A stretch of 64,000 nt of DNA from Bermanella sp047621325 (GCA_047621325.1 JBLHLT010000001.1:62001-126000); one strand, 5' to 3'. Numbered from the stretch's first letter, positions 34,659-44,260 are shown. Numbers and translations: made by a program. The notes: generated by a model not told the origin, from the letters alone.

Positions 34659-35430
34659 GCAATAGCGCTTTCATTTTTACGCTTGCTTTACGCATAAGAT
34701 ATTTAGGAAATGTTAAAATACTTACTTTGCCTATTTGCAGCGCCTCATCTCCACGCTCAAAACTCAATAAGTCTTGATAATATTCAGTTAATGCACGGTC
34801 TCGATGATGGAATCGGCTATCTTCCGCATTTTTTTCAAATACGGTTCCGCCAACACTGCCCTCAAATACAAATTTTGCGACATTAAATTTAGCACTGTCT
34901 TTTATTGCAATAGACTTTCGGTGAGTGCTATTAATCGCTCGCGCTATGTTTAAGTGACGCGTGCTTGGCACTTTTACACCATATGGTGAAGGGTATAAAT
35001 TCTCAAAGTACATCGCTACATTACCCAAGCTTGACAATACACAGGCACAATTGCTGATCCAAGTTTCCTTGAATAACGATTTTTTAATAATAAAATTAAG
35101 CAACAACTTGCTGGTTAAATGATGGGTAAGGTTTTGCCCGCGAGAATCCGGATGCACACAGGTCAAACCCAAATGCAGTACATTACCGTGATCCTCAACA
35201 GGCAATAAAAGTGCCGAACAAAAACCCATTAGCCTACCTTGTTCGTCGCGGGCCAAACATATAACCGCTTTATCTAATTCAGCTTTTTCACCTGATAATG
35301 CCTGATAATCTGGCACTTTTTTGAAACAGCTAGCCGCCACTTCAGTTAGCTCTAATACTAATAAATTTAAAGCATCAGGGGACAATATTTTTCCCGGAAA
35401 TATCAGTTGCTCATAGTGGTATTGACTCAT
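34627..35430 (-). CDS. GNAT-like acyltransferase protein
   Basis: 267 aa. The central part fits a GNAT fold (AVICLARDEQGRLMGFCSALLLPVE, then LHLGLTCVHPDSRGQNLTHHLTSKLL), where the RGQNL segment stands for the acetyl-CoA loop. The C-terminal 120 residues are basic and less typical. The substrate is unknown. It is convergent with and overlaps the Crp/Fnr gene. Confidence 0.65.
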   Translation of the reverse strand: MSQYHYEQLIFPGKILSPDALNLLVLELTEVAASCFKKVPDYQALSGEKAELDKAVICLARDEQGRLMGFCSALLLPVEDHGNVLHLGLTCVHPDSRGQNLTHHLTSKLLLNFIIKKSLFKETWISNCACVLSSLGNVAMYFENLYPSPYGVKVPSTRHLNIARAINSTHRKSIAIKDSAKFNVAKFVFEGSVGGTVFEKNAEDSRFHHRDRALTEYYQDLLSFERGDEALQIGKVSILTFPKYLMRKASVKMKALLPKPRKPNYAN

Positions 35431-35594
35431 ACTGTCTCCCTCAATCTAACGCCATGTATTCAATTTACAGGGTCAGACTAGGTATCACGTATGACAATGG
35501 TGTGACATTACATTACAGTTTTATGAAACTTTTAAAGGAATAACTTTTTGATTACTACGAATTTCGTATTAATACACTGATATACCGCTTACCT

Positions 35595-36791
35595 CTACCC
35601 ATCAAACACGGGTAAACTAAAACTAATTTTTGCGCCTTTTTGATAGCTTTGATCAATCCATATTTTACCTTGTTGCGTGGCAATTAATTCAGCACATAAA
35701 CTTAAGCCAATACCTGACCCTTTTATACCTTCAGTATCAATCTGACTTTCGACAGTATCTTTAAATAAATTTTCTGCAATTGCAGGTGGAATCCCATTGC
35801 CTTCATCAGTAATACTTATTATCACGACACTATTATTTACACTGGCATCAATTTTAATTGAGCCTCCTTTCTTTGAATATTTTATAGCATTTGTAATAGT
35901 ATTTCGTAGAATAGTTTTGACAATCGCGGCATCGGCTAGCACTTCAACAGATTCATCAACCTTCATGTCACATTGCAATTGCTTTAACTGTAATTCAACG
36001 CTGACCAAATTAACGGTTTCAATCACCATATCATATAATCGACAAACTTCTTTGACGGATTTAATATTTCCTAATCGTTGCTGGGTCCATTGCATCAATT
36101 CATCAATCACCTGAAAAACCTGTAGCGTTGATTCCAAAATATTTGCAGCCATTGACTGTATTTTTTCTCGGCTCAATTTAGCTGAGCTTGCATTAAGAAT
36201 ACGCGCTAAACCTATGACCCCATTAAAAGGGGCTCGTAAGTCATGTCCCATCACCGCGTAAATTTTCTCTCGCTCGCTTTCAATACGCGATAGCTGTTTG
36301 TATTTTAGGCGTAGTTCCAATTGCCCAATAACTTGATTAGCCAGTATCGACAACGCGCGCTTTTGCTGATCGGTTAACACTTTAGGCTGTTGGTCAATCA
36401 CACATAACGTACCTAACGGTAAACCTTGCTCAGTAATTAAAGGCGCCCCCGCATAGAAGCGTATATTGGGATTGGATGTCACAAGCGGGTTATCAAAGAA
36501 GCGTTTGTCTTTTAAAGTGTCCTGCACTTCAAATATATTAGGCTGCAAAATAGCATGAGAACAAAAAGCAATATTTCTGGGGGTTTCACGGGCTTCTAAA
36601 CCCACCCGTGATTTAAACCATTGGCGGTCTGTGTCAATCAGGCTAATTAAAGAAATAGACGTACCGCAGGTGGTACTCGCCAGCTCAGTGAGCTCATCAA
36701 ATACGGCCTCATCTTCACTATCTAATACTTCCAAGCGCATTAGCTCAGCGATACGCAGTGCTTCTTGCTCGTGCTCTGGGGCGCTTTGCAT
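35595..36791 (-). CDS. GAF-domain sensor histidine kinase
   Basis: 398 aa. Residues about 20-165 form a GAF domain (FDELTELASTTCGTSISLISLIDTDRQWFKSRVGL...FCSHAILQ...FYAGAPLITEQGLPLGTLCVID). A HisKA H-box lies near residues 178-190 (VMGHDLRAPFNGVIG). The HATPase has N-box RNTITNAIKYS, G1 DEGNGIPP and G2 GSGIGLSLC. There is no membrane segment, so it is cytoplasmic. No response regulator gene is adjacent, so the partner is unknown. Confidence 0.93.
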   Translation of the reverse strand: MQSAPEHEQEALRIAELMRLEVLDSEDEAVFDELTELASTTCGTSISLISLIDTDRQWFKSRVGLEARETPRNIAFCSHAILQPNIFEVQDTLKDKRFFDNPLVTSNPNIRFYAGAPLITEQGLPLGTLCVIDQQPKVLTDQQKRALSILANQVIGQLELRLKYKQLSRIESEREKIYAVMGHDLRAPFNGVIGLARILNASSAKLSREKIQSMAANILESTLQVFQVIDELMQWTQQRLGNIKSVKEVCRLYDMVIETVNLVSVELQLKQLQCDMKVDESVEVLADAAIVKTILRNTITNAIKYSKKGGSIKIDASVNNSVVIISITDEGNGIPPAIAENLFKDTVESQIDTEGIKGSGIGLSLCAELIATQQGKIWIDQSYQKGAKISFSLPVFDG

Positions 36792-36859
36792 GGCTCACCT
36801 CAATATTGACTTATTTAATCCTAGATCAGTATCAATAGAGTGCTTAACGAATACCCACA

Positions 36860-36893
36860 AAAAAGGCCAAACGATTGCTCATTTGGCCTTTTT
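36860..36893. terminator. Strong bidirectional terminator at the end of the ectoine operon
   Basis: The perfect 12-bp stem AAAAAGGCCAAA / TTTGGCCTTTTT has a 10-nt loop. It lies directly after the TPR gene stop on the minus strand and before the kinase gene start. Confidence 0.88.
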
Positions 36894-36911
36894 CGGTCAT
36901 TAGGCTGGGGG

Positions 36912-37793
36912 TTACGCTAAAAGCGTCTTAAACTGTTCATTTTCATGCAGTGGCTTCATTACTGGGTCATTAATAATGTCTTCTTTATAAGTATCTGTTC
37001 TTTCAAGTACTTCAGATAAACAATTAATCGCCTCTTCTTGCATCCCCAACACAGTGTAAGCACACGCTAACTGATAAAAAGCGTGGCTATCTTCTGGGTC
37101 GATGGCCAAGGCTTGATAACAAAGATTAATCGCCCATTGCGGCTCATTCAGCTCTAATACGGCATCTGCCTTGTAAGTAAGTGCTTCTGTATCGTCACTG
37201 CGCAACTTTAAAATCTGATCATATACTCCGATTTTATTATGGTAATTATTCTCTCTCGCTGCCCGCAGCCATAATGACTGGCGCTCTTGTGTCATTTCAA
37301 TTTCTTCGCGGTTATCTTCGATGTCCTGTGTTCTTTGATTCAACTGACTTTCGATAGCGTGCAAACGGCGTTCATATTCACCGACTAAGCGTGAAATTTC
37401 TTCATCGGCTTGCGAATGAACACGTTCTTTAATATCACGAATAGACGTCCAGCCGACGATAACCAAGATCGAAGTGGCGGCCGCAATCAAATAGAAGAAA
37501 TAGGTCACGGTATTCGTCGCATAGGTGACGGCACGATCGACACTGGTATGCTCGCGATCGACTATTTGCTGAATAATTTCAGCCTTTTGCGCGGCTAATT
37601 CTGTGCGTAATTGCTTTAGATCATCAAGAACATATCGCTCGACAAAAGGGTTGTATAAAGGCGCTTCTAGCGCCTCAACCACCTCTTTGGATTGCTTGAT
37701 TTTTTCGTCTCGCTCTTCATCTGATGCAGCATAAGATAATTGGCTTATCAGGCAAAAAAGCACCAGTAGTCCTTTGACTAGGACGCTAGGCAT
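36912..37793 (-). CDS. Membrane-anchored TPR protein in the ectoine operon
   Basis: 293 aa. A signal-like N-terminal segment (LLVLFCLISQLSYA) is followed by a charged region. A clear membrane helix lies near residues 94-117 (VTYFFYLIAAATSILVIVGW), then a coiled-coil-like segment (about 120-165). TPR-like repeats follow (about 175-290; ALTYKADAVLELNEPQWAINLCYQALAIDPEDSHAFYQLACAYTVLGMQEEAINCLSEVL). The start overlaps the ask stop by 16 bp, so it should be translated together with the ectoine genes. TPRs bind partner proteins; none is known here. Confidence 0.8.
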   Translation of the reverse strand: MPSVLVKGLLVLFCLISQLSYAASDEERDEKIKQSKEVVEALEAPLYNPFVERYVLDDLKQLRTELAAQKAEIIQQIVDREHTSVDRAVTYATNTVTYFFYLIAAATSILVIVGWTSIRDIKERVHSQADEEISRLVGEYERRLHAIESQLNQRTQDIEDNREEIEMTQERQSLWLRAARENNYHNKIGVYDQILKLRSDDTEALTYKADAVLELNEPQWAINLCYQALAIDPEDSHAFYQLACAYTVLGMQEEAINCLSEVLERTDTYKEDIINDPVMKPLHENEQFKTLLA

Positions 37794-39223
37794 ATTGCAT
37801 CTCCATGCTCATGTATCTCAACAAGGCAGCTGTGTAAGCTTTTAATGGCTTGTTCATAATCGTTTTCATTGACTAAAAATTGCATGTCTACCTGACGCAT
37901 AGATTGGTGCATCGCCAATACACTGATATTTTTATCCGCCAATGCTTTTACGGTTTTAGCTAAAATACCAGGTACCTGCATATCACTACCAATGGCTGAG
38001 ACTAACGCTAGTTTTTGCTGTTTGATTTCAGCATCATCAAAGCGCGCTTCAAGTGCGGCATGAATACGCTTCATTGTTTTTAGGTTAGTCGATAAATAAT
38101 GTGTCACCGTATTTGCGTTGATATCTTTTGAAATGATATTGGCTTTAAAGCGCTGGATGATCTTCAAAATATCTTGATCAACCTGTGCAATGTCACCGAC
38201 GATATCTTGGTCAAATACTTCAATACCGTACACGCCACGACAACCTGCAATAATCTCAACACATGGCTCATCACTGACGTAATCACCTGTAATCAAGGTG
38301 CCTTTATGCTCAGGCTCAAAGGTATTTTTAATACGCAATGCGATGTTCTTTTGGCGCAGACCTTTTGCCGCTTTAGGGTGTATCGCTTCCATCCCTAAGT
38401 TTGCAAGCTGATCGGCTACATCGTAGTTAGTACGGCCAATTGGCACTGCATTTTCAACCCCAACTAAACGTGGGTCGGCACTGCTCAAATGAAATTCTTT
38501 ATGAATCACCGCTTCTTTGGCGTGGCTCAATACCGCAATACGGCTAAAAGTCATTTCAGAATAACCACGGTCAAATGTGCTCATTAGACCTTCAGGGCTG
38601 TATGCGTATCCGGTTACAATCGGTAATTGTGTCGCAAGATCTAAATGTTCAAATGCCCGTACAATTCGATCATCCAGGCTAATATCTTCACTGCCTTGCC
38701 ATGCTGTTAAATCAACAAATACGCCGTTAACACCATCACGCTGAAGTAACTGCGCCATATTCCATGCACTATGCGCTTCACCAATACTGGCGAGCATTTC
38801 ACGTACTGTGGCTAAGTGATCTTCAATTGAAAAATGACCATGGCTGCATAAGTGTTGTAAGTTAGTTAACACATTTTGCGCGTTATCAATGCGCTCACTA
38901 ATAAACACATTGGCTTTAGCGAGTAACTCATCACTGAATAAGGTCTCGTTAATATCTAACATATCCTGTTTAAGATGCACTAAAGAGCTTAACCAGCTAT
39001 CGTCATTTACACCATTGGCAAATAAAGCATACACACCAGGTTGGCCGTTCTTTTTATGCTCAAGTAATTTATCCGTCAGGCCGCCGTAAGCACTGACCAC
39101 AAATATACGCTGATAAAGATCGCCCTTATTTGCTGGCTGCAAAATGATATTGTCTCGAACCGAGACATAATCACTCATGGATGTACCGCCAATTTTTTCT
39201 ACACTATGATTCGCCAATGACAT
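37778..39223 (-). CDS. ask: Aspartate kinase of the ectoine cluster
   Basis: 481 aa. The start VEKIGGTSMSDY is the KxGGTS nucleotide-binding motif in the form typical of ectoine-linked aspartate kinases. Conserved kinase segments (FVVSAYGGLTDKLLEH, GYAYSPEGLMSTFDRGYSEMT) and C-terminal ACT domains (ISVLAMHQSMRQVDMQFLVNENDYEQAIKSLH) are visible. It makes aspartyl phosphate for L-2,4-diaminobutyrate supply. These dedicated isoforms are usually less inhibited by threonine and lysine. It follows ectC by 53 bp. Confidence 0.94.
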   Translation of the reverse strand: MSLANHSVEKIGGTSMSDYVSVRDNIILQPANKGDLYQRIFVVSAYGGLTDKLLEHKKNGQPGVYALFANGVNDDSWLSSLVHLKQDMLDINETLFSDELLAKANVFISERIDNAQNVLTNLQHLCSHGHFSIEDHLATVREMLASIGEAHSAWNMAQLLQRDGVNGVFVDLTAWQGSEDISLDDRIVRAFEHLDLATQLPIVTGYAYSPEGLMSTFDRGYSEMTFSRIAVLSHAKEAVIHKEFHLSSADPRLVGVENAVPIGRTNYDVADQLANLGMEAIHPKAAKGLRQKNIALRIKNTFEPEHKGTLITGDYVSDEPCVEIIAGCRGVYGIEVFDQDIVGDIAQVDQDILKIIQRFKANIISKDINANTVTHYLSTNLKTMKRIHAALEARFDDAEIKQQKLALVSAIGSDMQVPGILAKTVKALADKNISVLAMHQSMRQVDMQFLVNENDYEQAIKSLHSCLVEIHEHGDAICLAS

Positions 39224-39276
39224 AACTTTCCTGCTTTATTCTGTAAATTTAGTGCTCGATTCAATGAATAAATAAA

Positions 39277-39681
39277 TCAGTCAGTAATGACATCGGCCTG
39301 TAATTCATAAGCGCCATCTTTGTTATGCACTTCATTACCAATTACAGGTGGATTAAATACACACGCCATTTTCATTTCTTTAGTCGCACGTAAAACATGT
39401 TTGTCGTTTTTATCTAAAATATAAATCGTACCCGGTTTAATTGGGTAGACCTTACCATCCGCTAGGGTTTCTACTTCGCCTTCACCAGACATACAAAATA
39501 CCGATTCTAAATGATTTTGGTAATGCATTTGAAAATCAGCACCGGCATAGATTGTGGTAATATGGAAAGAGAATCCCATGTTGTCGTCTTTTAATAACAA
39601 ACGGGTGCTGTCCCAATTATTATTTGGATCAACGACTTTACGATTAGTTTGCTCTGCTTCTTGTAATGTTCTTACGATCAT
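39277..39681 (-). CDS. ectC: Ectoine synthase
   Basis: 134 aa from ATG 39681 (MIVRTLQEAEQTNRKVVDPNNNWDS), the conserved EctC start. An upstream in-frame ATG at 39714 lies in the hairpin leader and is not used. The cupin fold is seen in FHITTIYAGADFQMHYQNHLESVFCMSGEGEVETL and GTIYILDKNDKHVLRA. It closes N-gamma-acetyl-diaminobutyrate into ectoine. The leader carries a strong hairpin between ectB and ectC. Confidence 0.96.
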   Translation of the reverse strand: MIVRTLQEAEQTNRKVVDPNNNWDSTRLLLKDDNMGFSFHITTIYAGADFQMHYQNHLESVFCMSGEGEVETLADGKVYPIKPGTIYILDKNDKHVLRATKEMKMACVFNPPVIGNEVHNKDGAYELQADVITD

Positions 39682-39716
39682 AATAAAAACCCATTTAATT
39701 CTAGATATATACATAA

Positions 39717-39740
39717 AAGCATGGGCCTAGACCCATGCTT
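39717..39740 (-). promoter_or_regulatory. Hairpin between ectB and ectC
   Basis: The perfect 9-bp stem AAGCATGGG / CCCATGCTT has a 6-nt loop. On the coding (minus) strand it is followed by TTTTATG, which resembles a weak terminator or an RNA processing/stability element. Confidence 0.65.
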
Positions 39741-39762
39741 ATCAAACTTAACTCGTGGTTTA

Positions 39763-41067
39763 TTAGCTCGCCATTTCGACATCATCGAAGTAATCTTTAT
39801 CTTCTGGGATATCTTCTTTTGCACAAACTGCTTTAATCGCCGATTCAACGATATCAATACCTTTCTTCAAGCTTTCATCACTGATGATAAGTGGGCACAA
39901 AAATTTAACCACTTCATCGTCTGCACCACTGGTTTCAATGATCAAATTTTGCTTGAATGCCGTACGCGTAATTTGATTAGCAATCTCACCATTCACACAG
40001 CTAATACCACGGAACATACCGCGACCACGAATAGTGAAATTACCTTCGCCGTACTTCTCAACAATATCTTCTAAACGCTGGGCGATATAATCCCCTTTAC
40101 GTTTAATCTCTTTAGAGAACGCATCGTCACTCCAAAAAGTATCAATCGCGGCCTTTGCGGTTACAAATGCGAGGTTATTACCACGGAAAGTACCGTTGTG
40201 CTCACCTGGCTTCCATAGATCAAGCTCTGGGCTCATTAATACAACCGCAAATGGTAAACCATAACCGCTAAATGACTTAGAAAGGGTTACGATATCTGGT
40301 TTAATGCCCGCTTCTTCAAAACTAAAGAACGTACCTGTACGACCACAACCTGCTTGAATATCATCAACAATTAATAAAACATCGTGCTTACGACATACTT
40401 TCTCTAGATTTTGTAACCACTCAAAACTCGCGGCATTAATACCACCTTCACCCTGAACGGTTTCAACAATTACCGCGGCGGGTAAGTCAATACCACTACT
40501 TGAATCTGACAATACTTTGTCTAGGTAGAATGTTGTATCCAGTTCATCACCCATATAACCATCAAATGGTAAACGAGATGAACCACCTAAACTAACCCCT
40601 GCAGCACCACGGTGATGAGAGTTACCCGTTGTAGCAAGTGACCCTAAGCTCACGCCATGAAAACCATTGGTGAACGATATAACGTTTTCACGGCCTTTAA
40701 TGTTACGCGCTAGCTTTAACGCTGCTTCAACTGCATTTGTGCCCGTTGGTCCCGTGAACTGAACCATGTAGTTTAAGTCACGTGGCTTTAATATTTTTTC
40801 ATTAAAGGTTTCAAGAAATTCACCTTTTGCTTTTGTGTGTAAATCCAATCCATGACAGATACCGTCATCTTGAATGTATTGAAGCAATTTTTCTTTAAAG
40901 ATCGGGTGGTTATGGCCATAGTTCAGCGTGCCGGCCCCCGCTAGAAAATCAAGATACTGATTACCGTCTTCATCGTATAAGAATTCACCCTGCGCTTTAT
41001 TAAATAAACGTGGGAATGCACGTGCATATGATTGTACTTCTGATTCGATTTCGTCAAAAATTTTCAT
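39763..41067 (-). CDS. ectB: Diaminobutyrate-2-oxoglutarate transaminase
   Basis: 434 aa. A class III aminotransferase: LIVDDIQAGCGRTG carries the Asp that binds the PLP ring, TLSKSFSGYGLPFA the PLP Lys, and EHNGTFRGNNLAFVTAKAAI is the conserved EctB segment. It makes L-2,4-diaminobutyrate from aspartate semialdehyde and glutamate. It starts 61 bp after ectA. Confidence 0.97.
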   Translation of the reverse strand: MKIFDEIESEVQSYARAFPRLFNKAQGEFLYDEDGNQYLDFLAGAGTLNYGHNHPIFKEKLLQYIQDDGICHGLDLHTKAKGEFLETFNEKILKPRDLNYMVQFTGPTGTNAVEAALKLARNIKGRENVISFTNGFHGVSLGSLATTGNSHHRGAAGVSLGGSSRLPFDGYMGDELDTTFYLDKVLSDSSSGIDLPAAVIVETVQGEGGINAASFEWLQNLEKVCRKHDVLLIVDDIQAGCGRTGTFFSFEEAGIKPDIVTLSKSFSGYGLPFAVVLMSPELDLWKPGEHNGTFRGNNLAFVTAKAAIDTFWSDDAFSKEIKRKGDYIAQRLEDIVEKYGEGNFTIRGRGMFRGISCVNGEIANQITRTAFKQNLIIETSGADDEVVKFLCPLIISDESLKKGIDIVESAIKAVCAKEDIPEDKDYFDDVEMAS

Positions 41068-41128
41068 AATTATTCCTTTCTATAATAGAAATGGTTTTAA
41101 GCGTGAAATAAGAGGGTTTTAAATTCGA

Positions 41129-41635
41129 TTAACCAAACGGCCCGATGCGTACGAGCATTTCGGTATCGTGATGGCCTTTGAAATGTTGCTGCTTTTCAAA
41201 CATCACGGAGCGTTCCAACTTAGCATTGAGGGTTTGCGCGGCGCGTTCGAATAATGCCCATGAGGCACCGTTAGATTCTGTAATAGTGGTTTCGATAAAT
41301 TGGACTTGTGAGCAGTTTTCACGCTGTAAAATGTGCTGGATCATGCGTGAAGCTAAACCTTGGCCACGGGCTTGATCAGAAACCGCCACTTGCCAAATAA
41401 AGAGAGTGTCTGGTTTGCCCGGTAAAATATAACCAGAAATAAAACCGACTAGTTGAGCTTCACCATCTTGCTGAGCGACTGCCGCCACGGATGTATCGGC
41501 AAAGTGAGAGCACTGCAACAAATTGCAATAAGCTGAATTGGTATCAAGCGGCGGACAATTTTTCACCAACTCATAAACCGACATGCCTGTTTCAGCTGTA
41601 GGTATAACTAGCTGTACTGCAAGAGACATAAACAT
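41129..41635 (-). CDS. ectA: Diaminobutyrate acetyltransferase
   Basis: 168 aa. A GNAT fold with LVGFISGYILPGKPDTLFIWQVAVSDQARGQGLASRMIQHIL, the acetyl-CoA loop being RGQGLA. ITESNGASWALFERAA is typical of EctA. It acetylates diaminobutyrate at the gamma amine. It is first in the operon. ATG 41635 and ATG 41629 are both possible starts; AGGG lies close upstream of both. Confidence 0.95.
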   Translation of the reverse strand: MFMSLAVQLVIPTAETGMSVYELVKNCPPLDTNSAYCNLLQCSHFADTSVAAVAQQDGEAQLVGFISGYILPGKPDTLFIWQVAVSDQARGQGLASRMIQHILQRENCSQVQFIETTITESNGASWALFERAAQTLNAKLERSVMFEKQQHFKGHHDTEMLVRIGPFG

Positions 41636-41974
41636 TGAACCCTATATAACCTTAAGACCCCTATTATTTACTACTCTAAGTATTTTTTAAACCCCAACAA
41701 CCTAAAATATGCACCATTTTGATTAAAAAGTTAAAAATAGGGCTAAATTAGTGCAATAAAAAACCAAAAACCTCATAATATACTTATCGTGTACTAAGCA
41801 TTATTTACTGTAATATTGTTTTTTATAGGCTATTTATACTAATTTACATTATGTTATGAACCTATAGCACCGCTAAAAAGCCCTCGAATTTGTTTCACGA
41901 CCTATTCGCTTAACATGTGATAAAATGACCCGCCCATATTGATGGGCGCTTTGTGCATATAAAAGGACAAGCCT
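41636..41974. promoter_or_regulatory. Divergent ectA/MarR promoter region
   Basis: 339 bp, AT-rich, no gene. On the regulator side a perfect 7-bp inverted repeat CGCCCAT-ATTG-ATGGGCG (41931-41948) lies 26 bp before the TTG start. It could be the regulator's own site or a leader hairpin. Salt-controlled ectA promoters are expected here; I could not fix -35/-10 boxes with confidence. Confidence 0.5.
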
Positions 41975-42496
41975 TTGAGCCAGATTGACAAAGTATTGGT
42001 TGCCCTACGTCGAGTGATTCGAGCCACCGACCTGCACTCCAAGCATTTAGCTAAAACCACCGGTCTTACCGCACCGCAGATACTCTTACTGCAAGCGGTT
42101 CGCAATAGCGACCACGCCACCATCGGCGCCCTTGCGAACGACATAAGCTTAAGCCAAGCCACGGTGACAACTATTTTAGATCGCTTAGAAAAACGTAATT
42201 TGGTTTACCGTAAGCGTTCTACATCTGATAAACGTAAAGTTCATACCGCACTAACCGAATTAGGCATCGAGATGCTAAAAGATGCGCCTGTGCCATTGCA
42301 GGATCATTTCGCGCGTCAATTTGCCGATTTACAAGAGTGGGAACAAACCATGATTATTTCGTCATTACAGCGAGTGGCTCAAATGATGGATGCACAGCAC
42401 ATTGATGCCTCGCCGGTTTTGGATATTGGCACCCTCGATCGCAATGGCGGTACAGCGGATAAACTAGAGAATTTTGAAAATAAAACAGGTCACTAG
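41975..42496 (+). CDS. ectR: MarR-family regulator, EctR-like
   Basis: 173 aa, starting at a TTG codon with AAAAGGA eight bases upstream. The winged helix is seen in DHATIGALANDISLSQATVTTILDRLEKRNLVYRKRSTSDKRKVHTALTELG. It is divergent from ectA, the position of EctR1, which represses ectABC-ask in halophilic methylotrophs. Assignment as EctR rests on family plus position. A terminator hairpin overlaps its last codons. Confidence 0.87.
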   Translation: MSQIDKVLVALRRVIRATDLHSKHLAKTTGLTAPQILLLQAVRNSDHATIGALANDISLSQATVTTILDRLEKRNLVYRKRSTSDKRKVHTALTELGIEMLKDAPVPLQDHFARQFADLQEWEQTMIISSLQRVAQMMDAQHIDASPVLDIGTLDRNGGTADKLENFENKTGH

Positions 42497-42523
42497 CCCT
42501 ATTTGCTAGGCGCAACCTGTTTT
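42482..42523. terminator. Bidirectional terminator between ectR and the phosphatase gene
   Basis: The outer stem AAAACAGGT / ACCTGTTTT encloses an inner CTAGC/GCTAG. The hairpin covers the ectR stop codon and ends just before the alkaline phosphatase stop. Confidence 0.8.
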
Positions 42524-42529
42524 GATTAT

Positions 42530-44182
42530 TTAGCGCAGCGCCTGATCCGCTTTAGCGGATAAATTGCCAGCATGATTCATAATATGAAAAATAACATTCT
42601 GCTCGTGCACACCTGTGACTAAGTGCGCGCCCGGGCCTTGAGCATAAATACCCACATCTTCGCCACCATGTGTTTCTGATTCAAGCGGCACCAAGGCTTC
42701 TTGGTGAAAGCCTGCGTTTGTCGTATCAATATCGGTTAAATTTTGGCGCCCAGTAATGGCGCCTTTTTTATCACTGTAAACACTGTCGCTATCGGTTTTA
42801 CCCACTTCATGGCGGTGACCTAAACCATTCATATACCCTAGCGTTGTGTACGGCAGGTTATCATCCGCAAGCGCATACTCTGACGACCCGATGTTAATCA
42901 CTTTACCTAAAATGGGATTGCCGCGCCTTGGGTAACCCGCCATGGTAAACACATGACTGTGATCCGCAGTGACAATAATCAAAGTTTCATTCGCATTCGT
43001 ATTCTCAACCGCAACCGCAACTGCATTTGATAATTCGATGGTATCGCCCAATGCATTATAGGCATTACTCGCATGATGGCCGTGATCAATACGCCCACCT
43101 TCTACCACTAAAAAGAAGCCTTTTTCATTGTTATCCAATAACGCGATTGCCGTCTTAGTCATCTCACTTAAAGTAGGCTCCCCTGCTGCATCATTTTTTC
43201 GATCCGCTTCATAACGCATGTTACTTTCATTAAATAAAGCAAATACATGGGGAGTCGCTTGGGTATCTATGGCATCAAAACCCGCTTGGTCCATGACATA
43301 CATTCCATCAGGGTACTGTGCCTGCCATTCTTGAATTAAATTGCGGTTATCGGTGCGGTCACCCTCGATACCACTGGTCACTTCTGCTGAGTTTTGCTTG
43401 GCATCTTTCGCTAAAAAATGGCGGCGACCACCTCCCATAACCACTTCAAGGCCATCCACATCTAACCCACTAAAACGAGCCTCTAAATTGCGCTCAAAAG
43501 ACACTAATTGATCAGCAATATCCTTACAACCGGCCTCAATTGCAGAGACTGGCATATCAGATATATCTTCCCAATCGCGGTTAGCACTTTTTGCATAGGT
43601 AGCCGCAGGTGTGGCATGGGTAATACGCGTCGTGGTCACAATACCGGTACTCATGCCGGCTATTTCGGCTAACTCCAATGCGGTTAATAATTCGTTACCC
43701 GCAACCGAACTGCAATCATCGTATGTCACACCTTCAGCGACACCAATGACCCCTGCATCCGTTTTAACACCGGTTATCAATGCCGTCATGGTGCCAGCAG
43801 AGTCTGGTGTTTGTGCATTGACGTTATAGGTTTTAGATAACCCAGAAAATGCAAAGCGATCAAAACTAAGTTGATTTTCTTCACCGCTTTGACCGTTACG
43901 CTGCCCCTCTAAAATACGGGCAGCGGTGACGGTCGAAAGCCCCATGCCGTCACCCACAAACAAAATAATGTTTTTGGCACTGCCTTTTTTATTATTAATG
44001 GCTTGATGCTGTTTGATTGCCGCTTCAATTTTATCTTCCCCACTCACAAACCAAACATTACTGGACTGCTGATTAGCCTTCACCAGTGGTGGCGAGTCAA
44101 CATCAGCAAACTCACCTTTACTGCAAGCTGCGAGGCAAACCACTAAAAGTATAGAAATAAAATGACGCGAATATAAATGCAT
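42530..44182 (-). CDS. Alkaline phosphatase, lipoprotein form
   Basis: 550 aa from ATG 44182. This start gives a lipoprotein signal ending in the lipobox LAAC; an upstream ATG at 44257 would bury it. PhoA-family motifs are the metal ligand region FVGDGMGLSTVTAARIL, the Ser nucleophile in TPDSAGTMTALITG, the Asp/His ligands in EGGRIDHGHHASN and TADHSHV, and the C-terminal ETHGGEDVGIYAQGPGAH. It releases phosphate from organic esters at the cell envelope. No Pho box was identified. It lies 78 bp downstream of the mgtC-like gene on the same strand. Confidence 0.94.
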   Translation of the reverse strand: MHLYSRHFISILLVVCLAACSKGEFADVDSPPLVKANQQSSNVWFVSGEDKIEAAIKQHQAINNKKGSAKNIILFVGDGMGLSTVTAARILEGQRNGQSGEENQLSFDRFAFSGLSKTYNVNAQTPDSAGTMTALITGVKTDAGVIGVAEGVTYDDCSSVAGNELLTALELAEIAGMSTGIVTTTRITHATPAATYAKSANRDWEDISDMPVSAIEAGCKDIADQLVSFERNLEARFSGLDVDGLEVVMGGGRRHFLAKDAKQNSAEVTSGIEGDRTDNRNLIQEWQAQYPDGMYVMDQAGFDAIDTQATPHVFALFNESNMRYEADRKNDAAGEPTLSEMTKTAIALLDNNEKGFFLVVEGGRIDHGHHASNAYNALGDTIELSNAVAVAVENTNANETLIIVTADHSHVFTMAGYPRRGNPILGKVINIGSSEYALADDNLPYTTLGYMNGLGHRHEVGKTDSDSVYSDKKGAITGRQNLTDIDTTNAGFHQEALVPLESETHGGEDVGIYAQGPGAHLVTGVHEQNVIFHIMNHAGNLSAKADQALR

Positions 44183-44260
44183 GATTAACCGTAGAAGTAT
44201 CTTATTTTTATGAGCAGCACTAAATGAAAAAAGGTGACGAGAAAATACCGATACCAAGCG

